In this document: positions 8,781 to 18,962 of the stretch, piece by piece
Numbering within the stretch: the first letter of the stretch is position 1
Layout of the letters: each line of letters begins with the position of its first letter
Assembly: GCF_013402795.1 (NCBI RefSeq)
Contig: NZ_CP058595.1
Span: 3,388,001 to 3,452,000, forward strand
Length of the DNA stretch: 64,000 nucleotides
From: Costertonia aggregata
Lineage (GTDB): Bacteria > Bacteroidota > Bacteroidia > Flavobacteriales > Flavobacteriaceae
Direction: 5' to 3'
The notes under the pieces: model-generated
What the model was told of the DNA's origin: nothing
The model's database searches: none
What the model saw: only the letters and a program-made list of their open reading frames with translations
Position numbers and translations under genes: made by a program

Positions 8781-9511
8781 TACCTGTTCCTGTTTTTGAG
8801 CTGTATTACGGTTAAAAAAAGAAAGAAGAGCGTCATACTAAAGAAATATACGATATCGCGGGTATCTATGACACCAAGGGCTATACTGTCAAAATGTGAT
8901 TTCATACCTAATTTTTGGACATTTTGTGCATGTTCGCCATTGGATAAAAAACTCGAAATACCTTCAAGGCCATAATACATAAAAAAACATAGGGCCATGC
9001 CCCATATAAAGGCCACGATTTGATTTTCGGTAAAAGTAGATGCAAATATTCCGATAGCCGTGTAATTGGCGACCAAGAAAACTAGACCAAAATAAGACCC
9101 TATGACCATTCCCATATCCAAATTCCCAACGGTGGTTCCCAACTCGGAAATACTGAATACATATAAGAACGTAGGGGCAATGGCAATAATGGCCAAGGTG
9201 AGAGTACCCAAAAACTTTCCCAACACCGTTTGCCAAATAGCAATTGGCTTTATGAATAACAACTCTAGAGTTCCCATTTTTAGTTCTTCGGAAAAACTTT
9301 TCATGGTAATGGCGGGAACAAGAAACAAAAATATCCAAGGTGCCATAAGAAAGAAATTCCCCATGTCGGCAAAGCCATGGTCAAAGATGTTGAATTCACC
9401 TTTAAAGACCCAAAGAAACAAGCCATTAAGCACTAAAAAAAGCCCAATGACCAAATATCCTATAGTAGAGGTGAAGAACGAATTGATTTCTCTCTTGAAT
9501 ATAGCTATCAT
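8780..9511 (-). CDS. gldF: Gliding motility ABC transporter permease GldF
   Basis: 243 residues with about six hydrophobic segments and the ABC-2 permease signature region SFSEELKMGTLELLFIKP. It begins MIAIFKREINSFF, typical of ABC-2 permeases that start just before the first membrane helix. Coupled to gldG by a one-base stop/start overlap. It lies 28 bases downstream of the ABM-domain gene, so the SAM hydrolase, the ABM protein, gldF and gldG may share one transcript. Confidence 0.93.
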   Translation of the reverse strand: MIAIFKREINSFFTSTIGYLVIGLFLVLNGLFLWVFKGEFNIFDHGFADMGNFFLMAPWIFLFLVPAITMKSFSEELKMGTLELLFIKPIAIWQTVLGKFLGTLTLAIIAIAPTFLYVFSISELGTTVGNLDMGMVIGSYFGLVFLVANYTAIGIFASTFTENQIVAFIWGMALCFFMYYGLEGISSFLSNGEHAQNVQKLGMKSHFDSIALGVIDTRDIVYFFSMTLFFLFLTVIQLKNRNR

Positions 9512-9539
9512 TAACTTTAATTTACACTGTATTGATCAA

Positions 9540-9827
9540 TTATAATTTCTCTAGGCTCCATGCTTCGGGGGGTGTGGCAAACAAAACTTTGGTCTGTGAC
9601 CAAACTGATTTAAAAAAATCGGAATGTCTGTATTGTTCCAAATAATTCTCATTTTCCCAATAGCTGTAAGTGAAAAATATTTCAGGTTTTATCTTATCTT
9701 GATATAGCTCTAAAAAAGTGCAACCGTCAAAACTGGCTATGCTTTCTTTATTTTTCTCGAAAATTTGCCTAAAACTAGTGATATTTTCGGTTTTAAATGT
9801 CATTTTTACAATCCTTACCACCATCAT
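9540..9827 (-). CDS. Antibiotic biosynthesis monooxygenase (ABM/YgiN-like) domain protein
   Basis: 95 residues, one ferredoxin-like ABM domain: an initial strand MVVRIVKMTF, then FLELYQDK, FFTYSYWENENYLEQYRHSD and a C-terminal TKVLF strand. Such proteins dimerise and some oxidise quinols, others have no known substrate. Its ATG overlaps the end of the upstream SAM hydrolase gene by four bases (ATGA), suggesting coupled translation. No specific reaction can be assigned. Confidence 0.8.
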   Translation of the reverse strand: MMVVRIVKMTFKTENITSFRQIFEKNKESIASFDGCTFLELYQDKIKPEIFFTYSYWENENYLEQYRHSDFFKSVWSQTKVLFATPPEAWSLEKL

Positions 9828-10654
9828 AAAAAATTAATGGTTATGGTATCCCTATAGTCCAACCCTAGAAGTGTCGAAGCGCCTCCTACGGTATTCAGGT
9901 CACTCTTATAAATGGCCAACTCAATATATTCGGCAGAATTAAAAAGGGCCAATAGATCCCCAGGGCCTTTACGTTGATTTTTTTCGAGGTTAAAATTGAT
10001 AATATCACTGTATTTATAATGAATCTCATTAATTTTTTTGGACCGGGCCTGCAACTCGAACCTTCTACCCTTACGATATGCTTCGAACAGGCTTTTTTGT
10101 ATGTTGGTCACAACATTGCCATAGTTGTCTATATATATCACGCTACCCACAATTGCATTGCCACCGTCGGTTATGCGAGGGGCAAACTCCTTGATATCCT
10201 TTAATTTGTCAAAAGGCTTGCCGACAACTTCTAGGGTGCCACCACGTGAAATATGGCAAGCTACTTGTACAAAAACATTCAGCACGGGAAAAGAACCAAA
10301 TTGTGGATTGGGAATGTTTATCTCCACAACCTTTTCCGGTTTTATTTCAGAAGTTATCAAACAAATAACCCCATTATTGGCAATGATAAAATAATGACCA
10401 TCTACCAGAACGGCTATATGCTCGTTTTCGGGAGAAGGTTCGGAATCTACTCCCACAATATGAATGGTGCCTTCGGGAAATGCCTTATATGAATTTTTAA
10501 GGATATAGGCACATTCCTGAATATTGAACGGACTTATGGAATGGGAAATATCAACAATCTTCGCATCTTCCAGCTCTGTGTAAATGGTACCCTTTATAGC
10601 TCCTACAAAATGGTCTTTATGCCCAAAATCAGTAGTTAAAGTTATTATTGCCAT
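9824..10654 (-). CDS. SAM hydroxide adenosyltransferase (SAM hydrolase, DUF62 family)
   Basis: 276 residues. The opening ITLTTDFGHKDHFVGAIKG is the conserved N-terminal motif with the SAM-binding aspartate; VDSEP and the C-terminal domain IDNYGNVVTNI are also family marks. Known members hydrolyse S-adenosylmethionine to adenosine and methionine; the related fluorinase and chlorinase have a short extra loop that I do not see clearly here, so a hydrolase is the safer call. First gene of a minus-strand run leading through the ABM protein to gldF-gldG. Confidence 0.9.
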   Translation of the reverse strand: MAIITLTTDFGHKDHFVGAIKGTIYTELEDAKIVDISHSISPFNIQECAYILKNSYKAFPEGTIHIVGVDSEPSPENEHIAVLVDGHYFIIANNGVICLITSEIKPEKVVEINIPNPQFGSFPVLNVFVQVACHISRGGTLEVVGKPFDKLKDIKEFAPRITDGGNAIVGSVIYIDNYGNVVTNIQKSLFEAYRKGRRFELQARSKKINEIHYKYSDIINFNLEKNQRKGPGDLLALFNSAEYIELAIYKSDLNTVGGASTLLGLDYRDTITINFL

Positions 10655-10782
10655 GCAGGACTGTTGATATGTTTTTGGTTAGGTAAATTGATTTTTTACT
10701 TATGTTTGTTTAACAAAATTACACAAAAAAAAGGCGAATAAGAGCATATCCCATTGCCATAAATCTTTAATACAATTATTCT

Positions 10783-11742
10783 TTGAACGAACTCATATTA
10801 GAACTTACCGAAATTAGCCCAAGAGACTTTTTTGGGCAGCAGAACGCTAACATTGATGTACTAAAAAAATATTTTCCCAAACTTAAGATTGTTGCCCGCG
10901 GCAGCAAGATAAAAGTATATGGTGATGATGAACTCCTAGAAGAGTTTAGTAAGCGGTTCAATATGCTAACGGCCCATTTTGTCAAGTATAACAAACTGGA
11001 TGAAAATGTAATCGAACGGGTATTGACGAGCGATACACAGGAAGACTATCAATCTAGCGAAAAGAGTGGGGAAGTATTGGTACATGGTGTGAGCGGAAGA
11101 TTGATAAAAGCGCAGACCGCCAACCAACGCAAATTGGTCGATGCGGCAAAGAACAACGATATGGTATTCGCCATTGGCCCTGCAGGAACCGGAAAAACAT
11201 ATACAGGCGTTGCGTTGGCCGTTAAAGCATTGAAAGAAAAACAGGTGAAACGCATTATATTGACCAGACCTGCGGTAGAAGCAGGGGAAAACTTGGGTTT
11301 TTTGCCCGGGGATTTAAAGGAAAAACTGGATCCTTACATGCAGCCCTTGTATGATGCACTCCGTGATATGATCGCTGCGGAAAAATTAGCACATTACATA
11401 GAGAATGGCACAATACAGATAGCCCCAATGGCCTTTATGCGGGGTAGAACATTGGATAATGCTTTTGTGATTTTGGACGAAGCACAAAATACCACGCACG
11501 CGCAAATGAAAATGTTCCTTACCCGTATGGGGAAAAACGCTAAGTTTTTAATTACGGGAGACCCTGGGCAGATAGACTTGCCAAGGCGTGTCATTTCTGG
11601 GCTTAAAGAAGTCTTATTGATTCTAAAAAACGTTGAAGGCATCGAGATGATTTATTTGGACGATAAGGATGTGATAAGACATAAACTGGTCAAAAAAGTA
11701 ATAGATGCCTATAAAGATATAGAGCACCAAAACTCCATGTAA
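10783..11742 (+). CDS. PhoH-family ATPase
   Basis: 319 residues with a forced TTG start: an in-frame stop lies 15 bases upstream and no ATG intervenes before the conserved sequence. Walker A GPAGTGKT is at 132-139, followed by LTRPAVEAGENLGFLPGD and the Walker B region VILDEAQNT, all diagnostic for PhoH/PhoL. The N-terminal part resembles the KH-like RNA-binding domain of PhoH-like proteins. Known role is uncertain, probably RNA metabolism or stress. It is followed by purC after 36 bases, likely co-transcribed. Confidence 0.94.
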   Translation: MNELILELTEISPRDFFGQQNANIDVLKKYFPKLKIVARGSKIKVYGDDELLEEFSKRFNMLTAHFVKYNKLDENVIERVLTSDTQEDYQSSEKSGEVLVHGVSGRLIKAQTANQRKLVDAAKNNDMVFAIGPAGTGKTYTGVALAVKALKEKQVKRIILTRPAVEAGENLGFLPGDLKEKLDPYMQPLYDALRDMIAAEKLAHYIENGTIQIAPMAFMRGRTLDNAFVILDEAQNTTHAQMKMFLTRMGKNAKFLITGDPGQIDLPRRVISGLKEVLLILKNVEGIEMIYLDDKDVIRHKLVKKVIDAYKDIEHQNSM

Positions 11743-11778
11743 ACAATTACATTGCAAAAATAAAAAGCCCGCAGAGGT

Positions 11779-12729
11779 ATGTCAAACACAATAATCGATA
11801 CCGATTTTAATTTCCCAGGTCAGGTAAGCGTATATAAGGGTAAGGTCAGGGAAGTGTATGCTCTGGAGAACGATGTTCTTGTCATGATCGCTACGGATAG
11901 GCTATCCGCTTTTGACGTAATAATGCCCAAAGGCATACCGTATAAAGGCCAAATTTTGAACCAAATAGCAACCAAAATGATGGCTGCGACCGCAGATATT
12001 GTTCCCAATTGGTTGACTGCTACTCCAGACCCTAACGTTGCGATAGGCCATGCATGCGAACCCTTCAAAGTTGAAATGGTGATTAGGGGGTACATGTCCG
12101 GTCATGCTGCAAGAGAATATGCATCGGGAAAGCGTATGTTGTGTGGAGTGCCCATGCCCGATGGAATGAGGGAAAACGATAAATTTCCACAACCTATTAT
12201 AACGCCGGCTACCAAAGCGGATAAAGGTGATCACGATGAGGATATTTCACGTGAGGATATCTTAAAAAGAGGTATTGTCTCCCAAGAAGACTATTTTGTT
12301 TTGGAGCAATATACCAAAGCATTGTTTCAAAGAGGTACACAGATTGCTGCAGAACGTGGTCTTATTTTGGTTGATACCAAATATGAATTTGGGAAGACCA
12401 GAGATGGGAGAATCGTACTCATCGATGAAATTCATACACCGGATTCTTCTAGATATTTTTATGCGGATGGCTATGAAGAAAGACAAGATAGGGGTGAAGC
12501 CCAAAAACAATTATCCAAAGAATTTGTACGTCAATGGCTTATTAATCATGGTTTTCAAGGTTTGGAAGGTCAAACTGTTCCCAATATGAGCGAAGCATAT
12601 ATTAAAACGGTATCGGATAGGTATATTGAACTCTATGAAAATATAATGGGTGAAGCCTTCATAAGGGCAGAAATCTCAAATATTCAAGAACGTATAAGAA
12701 ACAATGTTTTGGATTATTTGAAACATTGA
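11779..12729 (+). CDS. purC: Phosphoribosylaminoimidazole-succinocarboxamide synthase (SAICAR synthase)
   Basis: 316 residues, the long-form SAICAR synthase. Recognisable blocks are [11 protein letters not shown] near the start, [34 protein letters not shown] and [11 protein letters not shown]. It joins aspartate to CAIR with ATP in purine synthesis. It follows phoH by 36 bases and ends just before a strong hairpin terminator. Confidence 0.97.
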   Translation: MSNTIIDTDFNFPGQVSVYKGKVREVYALENDVLVMIATDRLSAFDVIMPKGIPYKGQILNQIATKMMAATADIVPNWLTATPDPNVAIGHACEPFKVEMVIRGYMSGHAAREYASGKRMLCGVPMPDGMRENDKFPQPIITPATKADKGDHDEDISREDILKRGIVSQEDYFVLEQYTKALFQRGTQIAAERGLILVDTKYEFGKTRDGRIVLIDEIHTPDSSRYFYADGYEERQDRGEAQKQLSKEFVRQWLINHGFQGLEGQTVPNMSEAYIKTVSDRYIELYENIMGEAFIRAEISNIQERIRNNVLDYLKH

Positions 12730-12755
12730 TTTTTTTTTGAATATTTTGTCCCATA

Positions 12756-12782
12756 AAAAAGACCGCTACTTGCGGTCTTTTT
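12756..12782 (+). terminator. Terminator of phoH-purC
   Basis: Perfect 11-bp stem: AAAAAGACCGC (12756-12766) pairs with GCGGTCTTTTT (12772-12782) around a 5-base loop, ending in a T run. Placed 27 bases after the purC stop. Confidence 0.88.
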
Positions 12783-12804
12783 AATTTACTATTCTTCTTT
12801 AAAA

Positions 12805-12835
12805 GAAAGGCAGAAACTTAATGTCTCTGCCTTTC
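12805..12835 (-). terminator. Terminator of the giant secreted-protein gene
   Basis: 10-bp stem, GAAAGGCAGA (12805-12814) with TCTGCCTTTC (12826-12835), and an 11-base loop. On the minus strand the hairpin is followed by TTTTAAAG, so it fits the gene that ends at 12873. Confidence 0.7.
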
Positions 12836-12872
12836 ATTAACTAAGAAGGCTATGTGATAATTGCAGCACAAA

Positions 12873-15800
12873 TCACTCTTTGATTATCCTGACTTGTGAT
12901 ACAGTTTTACCTGTTACATCCCTAAGATTCAATATATACACGCCTTTGGGCAAAGTCGTCATATCTAGGGGAGCACTGCCAAATTCATCTACTTTAAAAT
13001 CAAAGGACTCTTTTACCAGCTGCCCCATCATATTATGTAGCGTACCTTTTAAAGTTTGGTTAGAAGTACCTTCTAAAGTAAACTGTGTTATGTTTTCAAC
13101 AGGGTTTGGATATACTTTTCCATTGTTTAAAATAGAATTTGATGTATTTTCCACACTATTTACAACCTCAAAGTTGATGGTAAGCGAAGTCCCAGCCTCC
13201 CCATTTCCTGAGCGTTCCGAAAAAGGAGTCGCGGTTACCGTATTGTTTCCTAATGGAAAACTAACTGAGTTGAAGTTACCATTTCTATCTCCTGCTAATG
13301 TAAAAGGTACGATGCTTTCCGTTTTAAAACCTTGCGTACCATTAAAATCAAAGATGACACTTCTAACAGGAAGGTCCCCTACACTTGCTAAAATGCTAAA
13401 ATTGTTTGAAGCAAAGTCTGCTAGATCGATTATATCACCTTCCAACAATGGACCTACCTCTTCGTTGGTTTCTGCGTTTATAAGTGTGAGACTAGTAATT
13501 TCACTCGCTCGAGTATCTACGACCTCAAAGTTTATCGTTAAAGCGTTACCGACTTCTCCTTCACCATTGGATTCTGAAAACGGAGTTGCTTTCACGGTAT
13601 TGTTGCCCAATGGAAACGATACTGACCTAAAATCACCATTCAAATCACCGTTTAAAGTATAAGGTGCGATATTTTCCGTTTTGAAACCTTCGGTATCGTT
13701 GAAATCAAAAACAACACTTTTAACCGGGGCTTCACCTATACTCGCCAAAATACTAAAACTATTTGATGGGAAATCGGCTAAGTCAATCACATCGCCTTCC
13801 AATAATGGGCCTATCTCTTCATCGGTATCAGCATTTATGAGGGTGAAACTGGTTATTTCTCTTACTCTTGTATCGATTACCTCAAAGTTTATTGTCAAGG
13901 ATTTTCCGGCTTCCCCATTACCGCCACGTTCCGGATAAGGGGTCGCTGTCACTGTGTTGTTACCTAATGGGAAGACAACAGAATTGAAATTGCCGTTCAA
14001 ATCACCTGCCAAGGTAAAGGGCGCTATGTTTTCTGTTTTGAAACCCTCAGTACCATTAAAATCATAAATGACGCTGCTTACCGGAACTTCTCCTACACTA
14101 GCTAAAATACTAAAGCTATTGGATGCAAAATTGGCTAAATCAATTATTGTACCTTCCTCTAGCGGACCTACTTCTTCATTGGTTTCTGCATTTATAAGGG
14201 TGAAATTGGTCACAGTGGGCGCATCCAATACGGTTAATTCAATAAGTGATGTTCCAGTACTCTTATCCGGTGCATTGCTAGAAACATTAAGTTCGTCATA
14301 ATACACATCGGGAGATAAATCAGTGGCATCTAACGTAACGGTCAAATTGCGGGAGCCACCTGCCGGAATTACTCCTGACAACGATGAAATATCACTTATG
14401 AAATTCGTAAGTGGAATTTCAGGTCTAATGAAACGTAAAGCCAACCCATCTTTTATGTAGGGTGTGTTGAAAGCTACCTGAGCCCCATCAGTGGCATCGG
14501 CATTTTCAATACCAACTGTGCCTTGGTCTGTAAACGACGCTGCGTTGACATCATCGTAAAAAACATCTATTGTTCCATCATCCAGAATAATAATCTTGAA
14601 TGTTACCGTTTCTTCAGGATTACCAAAGAATATCGGAGCATTCGTCCACTGAACCACCACAGCATCGGCAAAAGCTGCAATATGCACTGATCCACCTTCT
14701 TCTTGCGGTTCTAAATCTGCCCAGAAACCTGCAATGATATTGTTTATACCATCATCTACAGGTATTTGCCCATTAAAGAAAGTAAATGGACTGGTTGGTG
14801 GTTGAAACGATACGAACCCATTGGCATTTACAAAAAGGCTCTCATAAGTACTGTCATAAAACTCGATGGGAAACGGTAAAGCAAGCTCTGCCGTGCCATC
14901 GGCACCAACAAACTCGGTAAGCTCAAAGCCTATAGTACTTATGTCGAATGGGAAATAAACAGGTCCACCTTCTTCATCGCTATCGATCCACGTGTACCCA
15001 AACTCATCATCCTTGCCCATACTATTGAGTACTTTCGCACCTGAGCGAGTATCCTTAATTCCCTTTTCCTTAGTTTCAAATCCAGAAAACTCGATTAGCT
15101 CTGCATTGTTGCTTATTACGGCACTAGGGTTTGCCAAGGCAGCTGCCATTGTCAATTCTGGAAAGGAATATACCAAAGGAGAACTCCCGTCATTTCGCAA
15201 CGTTATTTCTGTAGTTACCGTTTTACCCGTATCTACAACTTCAAACACTTCTGAAGGGTCTAAAATAGCAGTTGGTGGGTCGACCCCTATACCGTTTACG
15301 ATAACCTCAATAGTATCTGTATCAGGTGCATCGCTGACGATGGAAATAATCCCGTTGATACTTCCAACTGTTGAAGGTGCGAACGTTACCGTAATTTCTT
15401 GCTCTTCTCCACCGGGTATTACCGTTGAAGAAAGGTCAACACTAAAATCCGGGTTATCAGAAGTTATGCTTTCAATGTTCAATAATGCAAGGCCAGTGCT
15501 GCTAATCGTAAAAGTTCGATTATTTTCATTTCCAATGAAAACGTCATTAAACGTCAATAATTCATCTGATACCTCAATACCTGAAACTTGTCCTGAAACC
15601 TCAAAAGAAGTCGCAACCGCGGCAGTTGGTGTAACAGGGTCATTGCTATTCACCAAGATATCTGTTTCAAAAATTCCGTTCGCTAATGAGCTTCCATCAA
15701 AACTTACGGAAACTTCAACACTTTGACCGGGTGCAACAGTACCGGAAGACGGCTCCAACGTGATATAATCCCCTTCGTCCCCGCCACTTAATGCTCTGGT

Positions 15801-18800
15801 CAAAAAGGCAAAGTTGTCAAGGTTGTCATAGCTTGCACCGTTATCCGAACTTGCATAATATGTATCGGGCCTTACCGAAGTCGTGTCAAAAGTCCCTTGG
15901 GAAAAATCAATCCCCTCCGGATATTTGTGGACTACCCAAAATGATTCGCCAGCATTGAATTCTTGAGGTTCATTAAGAATTTCTTCTAAAAAGATACCAT
16001 CGGCACTGGTCTGGGTTATGACCTGCGAGGTCAAGAGTTGGCCCAAATCAGGTGTTTCTCCTCCTCTGATGACTTCGAGAATAATCGATACTTCATCAAG
16101 GTCTTCAGTCTGGTATGCATTTCTGACAGCGTTAAGAGTGAAATCACTTTCCGCATCAAATTTGACCGCAAATGCCAAAGCGGTACCATCCCCAAAACCT
16201 ATAAAATCATCTGGAAAATTGATACCTGTATCGTAAAAGATAGAATCTGAAAATACCCTTGCATTTTTCTCTAGCTCAATATTTTTTGCAGATAATAGCT
16301 TGAGTTTTTTGTTTGGTTTACTTTCAATTGACTTAAGCCTGTTTTTATCAAATCTTTCAGTATTGCCCTGCCCATATTTACGCATGTCCATATTGGCAAT
16401 CAAGTTGGCGCTATTTGTAGAAGGCGGGGAAAATACTGTTGTACCGACACCGGTTGTGAAATTCAATTCGCTTTCACCGGTGTTTGTGATTTGGAACGAA
16501 CGTTCGGCTATCGCGGGGTCGTCGATTCTCACGTCAACAGCAGCGCTTAACGCATCTGGAGTTACACCTATTGTTGGTGGTACTTGAACTGTGAGAGTAA
16601 CAGGTATCTCTATATTCGGATTTGTTTCATCATTACTTGCTACATTAATCGTAGCATTGTAGACACCGGGAACTAGACTTCTTGCGTCAAACTTTACCGT
16701 TGCGGTTTCAGTAGTTCCAAAGGGAACAATGCCTGCTGTGGGCGAAACAGTAAGGAAAAAAGCATTTTCGTCACCGTCTATAATTTCAACATTATCTATG
16801 TCCATAGTAGAACCGACTGCTTCCATCGGGGTTAAAAATACCACTTGTTCTATTTCAGAGGCAAAAGCGGTCCCAGAGAAAACCAATTCGTCGTCAAAGA
16901 AGACTTGCATTGCCGCATCGTCCTTATCAACTATAATCCGTAGATCAAAGTAACCTTCGGGAGTTACGGCAGTAATAGGTATGAAGGCCGATGATCCACC
17001 ATCTAAAATATCTATACTGCGGTCTGCATTGAAACGCACCCGGGTCACCACCGATCCTGCAGCGGGGGATTGCGGGATAACCTCCCACGTAGTACCACTA
17101 CCTTGAATGTTTACTCTGGTAGAGGAGACCATAAAAGGTTCGTTGCCGGGCGTGATTACAGGTGTAAAGGCTAAACGATTACCGCCTAAACCATCAGAAA
17201 CACTACTAATGTGCTGATTTCCCTCAAAAGGATTGGTATTGGTAACGACCCAATCATCAGCTTCGGTAGCTGCCGATATGAACCATCCAAACTGATCATC
17301 GATATTACCAAGGGCATACTCTTCAAAATCACCTGAAAAAAGGTTCGTAACGATTGAATTAAATATACCGTCATGCGAAGTTATCAAAGAAGACAATCCT
17401 TTTGGTGCTCCATTAGTCCCATAATTTCCGGTTTTGAAACCTTCAGTAGCGATAAAATTATTTGTAAGGGTCACCCTGTTTTCAAAGCCGACCGGAGAGA
17501 TACCATCGCTATTGTTAATGGTAATGGTATAGTTTAAGTCATCGTCGCCCGAGTTTTGGATGCTCAAATCTCTAGTGATGACTTGAAATTGATCTATCGT
17601 TTCATCAAAGGATTCTGGTGAGATACCGATCATAGGCGCTTCTGTACCATCTAAAACCCTTAGTGTTACCGGTATGGTCACTGTTCTATCAAACCCTTCA
17701 GTAGTCAGTATGATTTCGTCGGTATAAATGCCTTTTGTAATACCTGTTGTATTGAACTGTACTTGTAGTATGGCAGATTCAGATACATCCAACGTTATTG
17801 TGGCAGGGTCGAATAGCTCTATCAAGGAACCAGGCGCTACGCTAGGCGTAACTACCACGGATTGATCGGATACATTCGTAACGGTCAATTCGCTAATTGA
17901 AATTTCATCTACGTTAATTTCATCGGATATTGAAGATGGCGAGGCCGCAATTGGCGCAGCTCCTGCGATTTGCCATCCCATGTCGCTAAAATGTGCTCTA
18001 GTAATATCACCAATATTGAAATTGGATTCTGAAGCTCCCACTTGTGGGCTCATTAATGAATTGGGGTCACCTGCTGGAAAAGTTGCTTCGTCCCAATGCG
18101 CAATACTGGAGCCTCCTTGAAAAGGATTTGGTGCAAATAGTTCGGGGAGAACACCGCCAAGTGCCGCTACGGCATTTGTGCCATTGACAAAGACATCTCC
18201 ACTGGTGTAGAAGTCTCCCAATTCTTGTGATGGGTTGGGCAGATCAAGTACTGAATTGCCATCGCCATCAACTACGAAAATATCAAAAATGATAGGTACA
18301 CCACCAGCAAAGCCAAGCGAACCTACACCATTGTTATCAACATCTCCACCATCAATAAAACCTAACCCATGGCCAGCTTCATGTAATGCGACAGTGACAA
18401 AGTCAAATAATCCGGCCGGAGTGTTCCCATCTGTTCCAAAATACCATGGAATGCCGTTTCCAAGATTTACCACTAAATCAAATTCTTCTTCGGGATCCAA
18501 GTCAACCCCTGCCAAGGCGTTTGCCAAAGCAGCCGGGTAGAATACACCAGGTTCTGGAGCACCTTCAAAATCCCTAAAAATAGAGGTGGGTCCTGCCGAG
18601 GCAAGAACCCCGGGGCCTAAGTCTGCAAACTCTGCAAAAATCCGGATAGGTACGGTTGAAACAATTTCCTCTGCCCAAATGTCCAAGGCAAACTGGAATG
18701 CGGCCACAACCTCGGGCCTAGACTGTGCCTCGGGACCAAAAGTAACCAAAAGTTCAGCCGTAGCAGATTTTTTGGTACGTGAAAAAGAAGACTTTTTCGC

Positions 18801-18962
18801 CGCCATTTGTGACATGGCTATTCTGGAATGCTGATCTTCATAATTTGCGGGGCAAACTACGATAGGACCAGGCAGTTTTTCCATTTTCTGAGCCTGTGCC
18901 GTTTGAATTCCGCAGAAAACAAAAAGCAAGATAAAAGTGAAAATGCGATAACTTTTTAACAT
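12873..18962 (-). CDS. Giant secreted protein: metzincin-like protease head, choice-of-anchor repeats, T9SS tail
   Basis: 2,029 residues if started at ATG 18962, which gives a clean signal peptide (MLKSYRIFTFILLFVFCG...AQAQ); an in-frame ATG at 19007 would add 15 polar residues. The head (to about 330) has HEAGHGLGFIDG at 194-205, the HExxHxxGxxD zinc site of snapalysin-type metzincins, and a possible Met-turn SLMSPQ. Then come several choice-of-anchor/ASPM-SPD-2-Hydin-like beta domains, a LamG-like segment, three 119-residue repeats and a Por-type T9SS domain (VYPNP...KGVYILNL...RIIKE). Expected to be exported by T9SS and attached to or released from the cell surface. Single-gene unit. Whether the head is active is unproved. 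Confidence 0.85.
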   Translation of the reverse strand: MLKSYRIFTFILLFVFCGIQTAQAQKMEKLPGPIVVCPANYEDQHSRIAMSQMAAKKSSFSRTKKSATAELLVTFGPEAQSRPEVVAAFQFALDIWAEEIVSTVPIRIFAEFADLGPGVLASAGPTSIFRDFEGAPEPGVFYPAALANALAGVDLDPEEEFDLVVNLGNGIPWYFGTDGNTPAGLFDFVTVALHEAGHGLGFIDGGDVDNNGVGSLGFAGGVPIIFDIFVVDGDGNSVLDLPNPSQELGDFYTSGDVFVNGTNAVAALGGVLPELFAPNPFQGGSSIAHWDEATFPAGDPNSLMSPQVGASESNFNIGDITRAHFSDMGWQIAGAAPIAASPSSISDEINVDEISISELTVTNVSDQSVVVTPSVAPGSLIELFDPATITLDVSESAILQVQFNTTGITKGIYTDEIILTTEGFDRTVTIPVTLRVLDGTEAPMIGISPESFDETIDQFQVITRDLSIQNSGDDDLNYTITINNSDGISPVGFENRVTLTNNFIATEGFKTGNYGTNGAPKGLSSLITSHDGIFNSIVTNLFSGDFEEYALGNIDDQFGWFISAATEADDWVVTNTNPFEGNQHISSVSDGLGGNRLAFTPVITPGNEPFMVSSTRVNIQGSGTTWEVIPQSPAAGSVVTRVRFNADRSIDILDGGSSAFIPITAVTPEGYFDLRIIVDKDDAAMQVFFDDELVFSGTAFASEIEQVVFLTPMEAVGSTMDIDNVEIIDGDENAFFLTVSPTAGIVPFGTTETATVKFDARSLVPGVYNATINVASNDETNPNIEIPVTLTVQVPPTIGVTPDALSAAVDVRIDDPAIAERSFQITNTGESELNFTTGVGTTVFSPPSTNSANLIANMDMRKYGQGNTERFDKNRLKSIESKPNKKLKLLSAKNIELEKNARVFSDSIFYDTGINFPDDFIGFGDGTALAFAVKFDAESDFTLNAVRNAYQTEDLDEVSIILEVIRGGETPDLGQLLTSQVITQTSADGIFLEEILNEPQEFNAGESFWVVHKYPEGIDFSQGTFDTTSVRPDTYYASSDNGASYDNLDNFAFLTRALSGGDEGDYITLEPSSGTVAPGQSVEVSVSFDGSSLANGIFETDILVNSNDPVTPTAAVATSFEVSGQVSGIEVSDELLTFNDVFIGNENNRTFTISSTGLALLNIESITSDNPDFSVDLSSTVIPGGEEQEITVTFAPSTVGSINGIISIVSDAPDTDTIEVIVNGIGVDPPTAILDPSEVFEVVDTGKTVTTEITLRNDGSSPLVYSFPELTMAAALANPSAVISNNAELIEFSGFETKEKGIKDTRSGAKVLNSMGKDDEFGYTWIDSDEEGGPVYFPFDISTIGFELTEFVGADGTAELALPFPIEFYDSTYESLFVNANGFVSFQPPTSPFTFFNGQIPVDDGINNIIAGFWADLEPQEEGGSVHIAAFADAVVVQWTNAPIFFGNPEETVTFKIIILDDGTIDVFYDDVNAASFTDQGTVGIENADATDGAQVAFNTPYIKDGLALRFIRPEIPLTNFISDISSLSGVIPAGGSRNLTVTLDATDLSPDVYYDELNVSSNAPDKSTGTSLIELTVLDAPTVTNFTLINAETNEEVGPLEEGTIIDLANFASNSFSILASVGEVPVSSVIYDFNGTEGFKTENIAPFTLAGDLNGNFNSVVFPLGNNTVTATPYPERGGNGEAGKSLTINFEVIDTRVREITSFTLINADTDEEIGPLLEGDVIDLADFPSNSFSILASIGEAPVKSVVFDFNDTEGFKTENIAPYTLNGDLNGDFRSVSFPLGNNTVKATPFSESNGEGEVGNALTINFEVVDTRASEITSLTLINAETNEEVGPLLEGDIIDLADFASNNFSILASVGDLPVRSVIFDFNGTQGFKTESIVPFTLAGDRNGNFNSVSFPLGNNTVTATPFSERSGNGEAGTSLTINFEVVNSVENTSNSILNNGKVYPNPVENITQFTLEGTSNQTLKGTLHNMMGQLVKESFDFKVDEFGSAPLDMTTLPKGVYILNLRDVTGKTVSQVRIIKE
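13144..14214 (-). repeat. Three tandem 119-residue (357 bp) repeats in the giant secreted protein
   Basis: Units lie at about 13858-14214, 13501-13857 and 13144-13500. Each opens with a line like FTLINAETNEEVGPL, contains SNSFSILASVGE, FDFNGTEGFKTENIAPF and PLGNNTVTATPF, and closes with SLTINFEVVDT. They are highly similar at protein level and recognisably alike at DNA level. Similar modules occur in other secreted bacterial proteins next to carbohydrate-binding domains, so an Ig-like linker or binding role is likely. Edges are approximate. Confidence 0.88.

Noticed and set aside
12757-12835. CRISPR-like or repeat array from two nearby hairpins
   Set aside because: They are two separate terminators, one for each convergent gene; no repeated spacer unit.
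12880-13662. Long plus-strand open frames (260, 244 and other residues) opposite the giant secreted protein
   Set aside because: They repeat in step with the giant gene's repeats and have serine/leucine-rich, motif-free sequences, as expected for antisense of beta-rich repeats.
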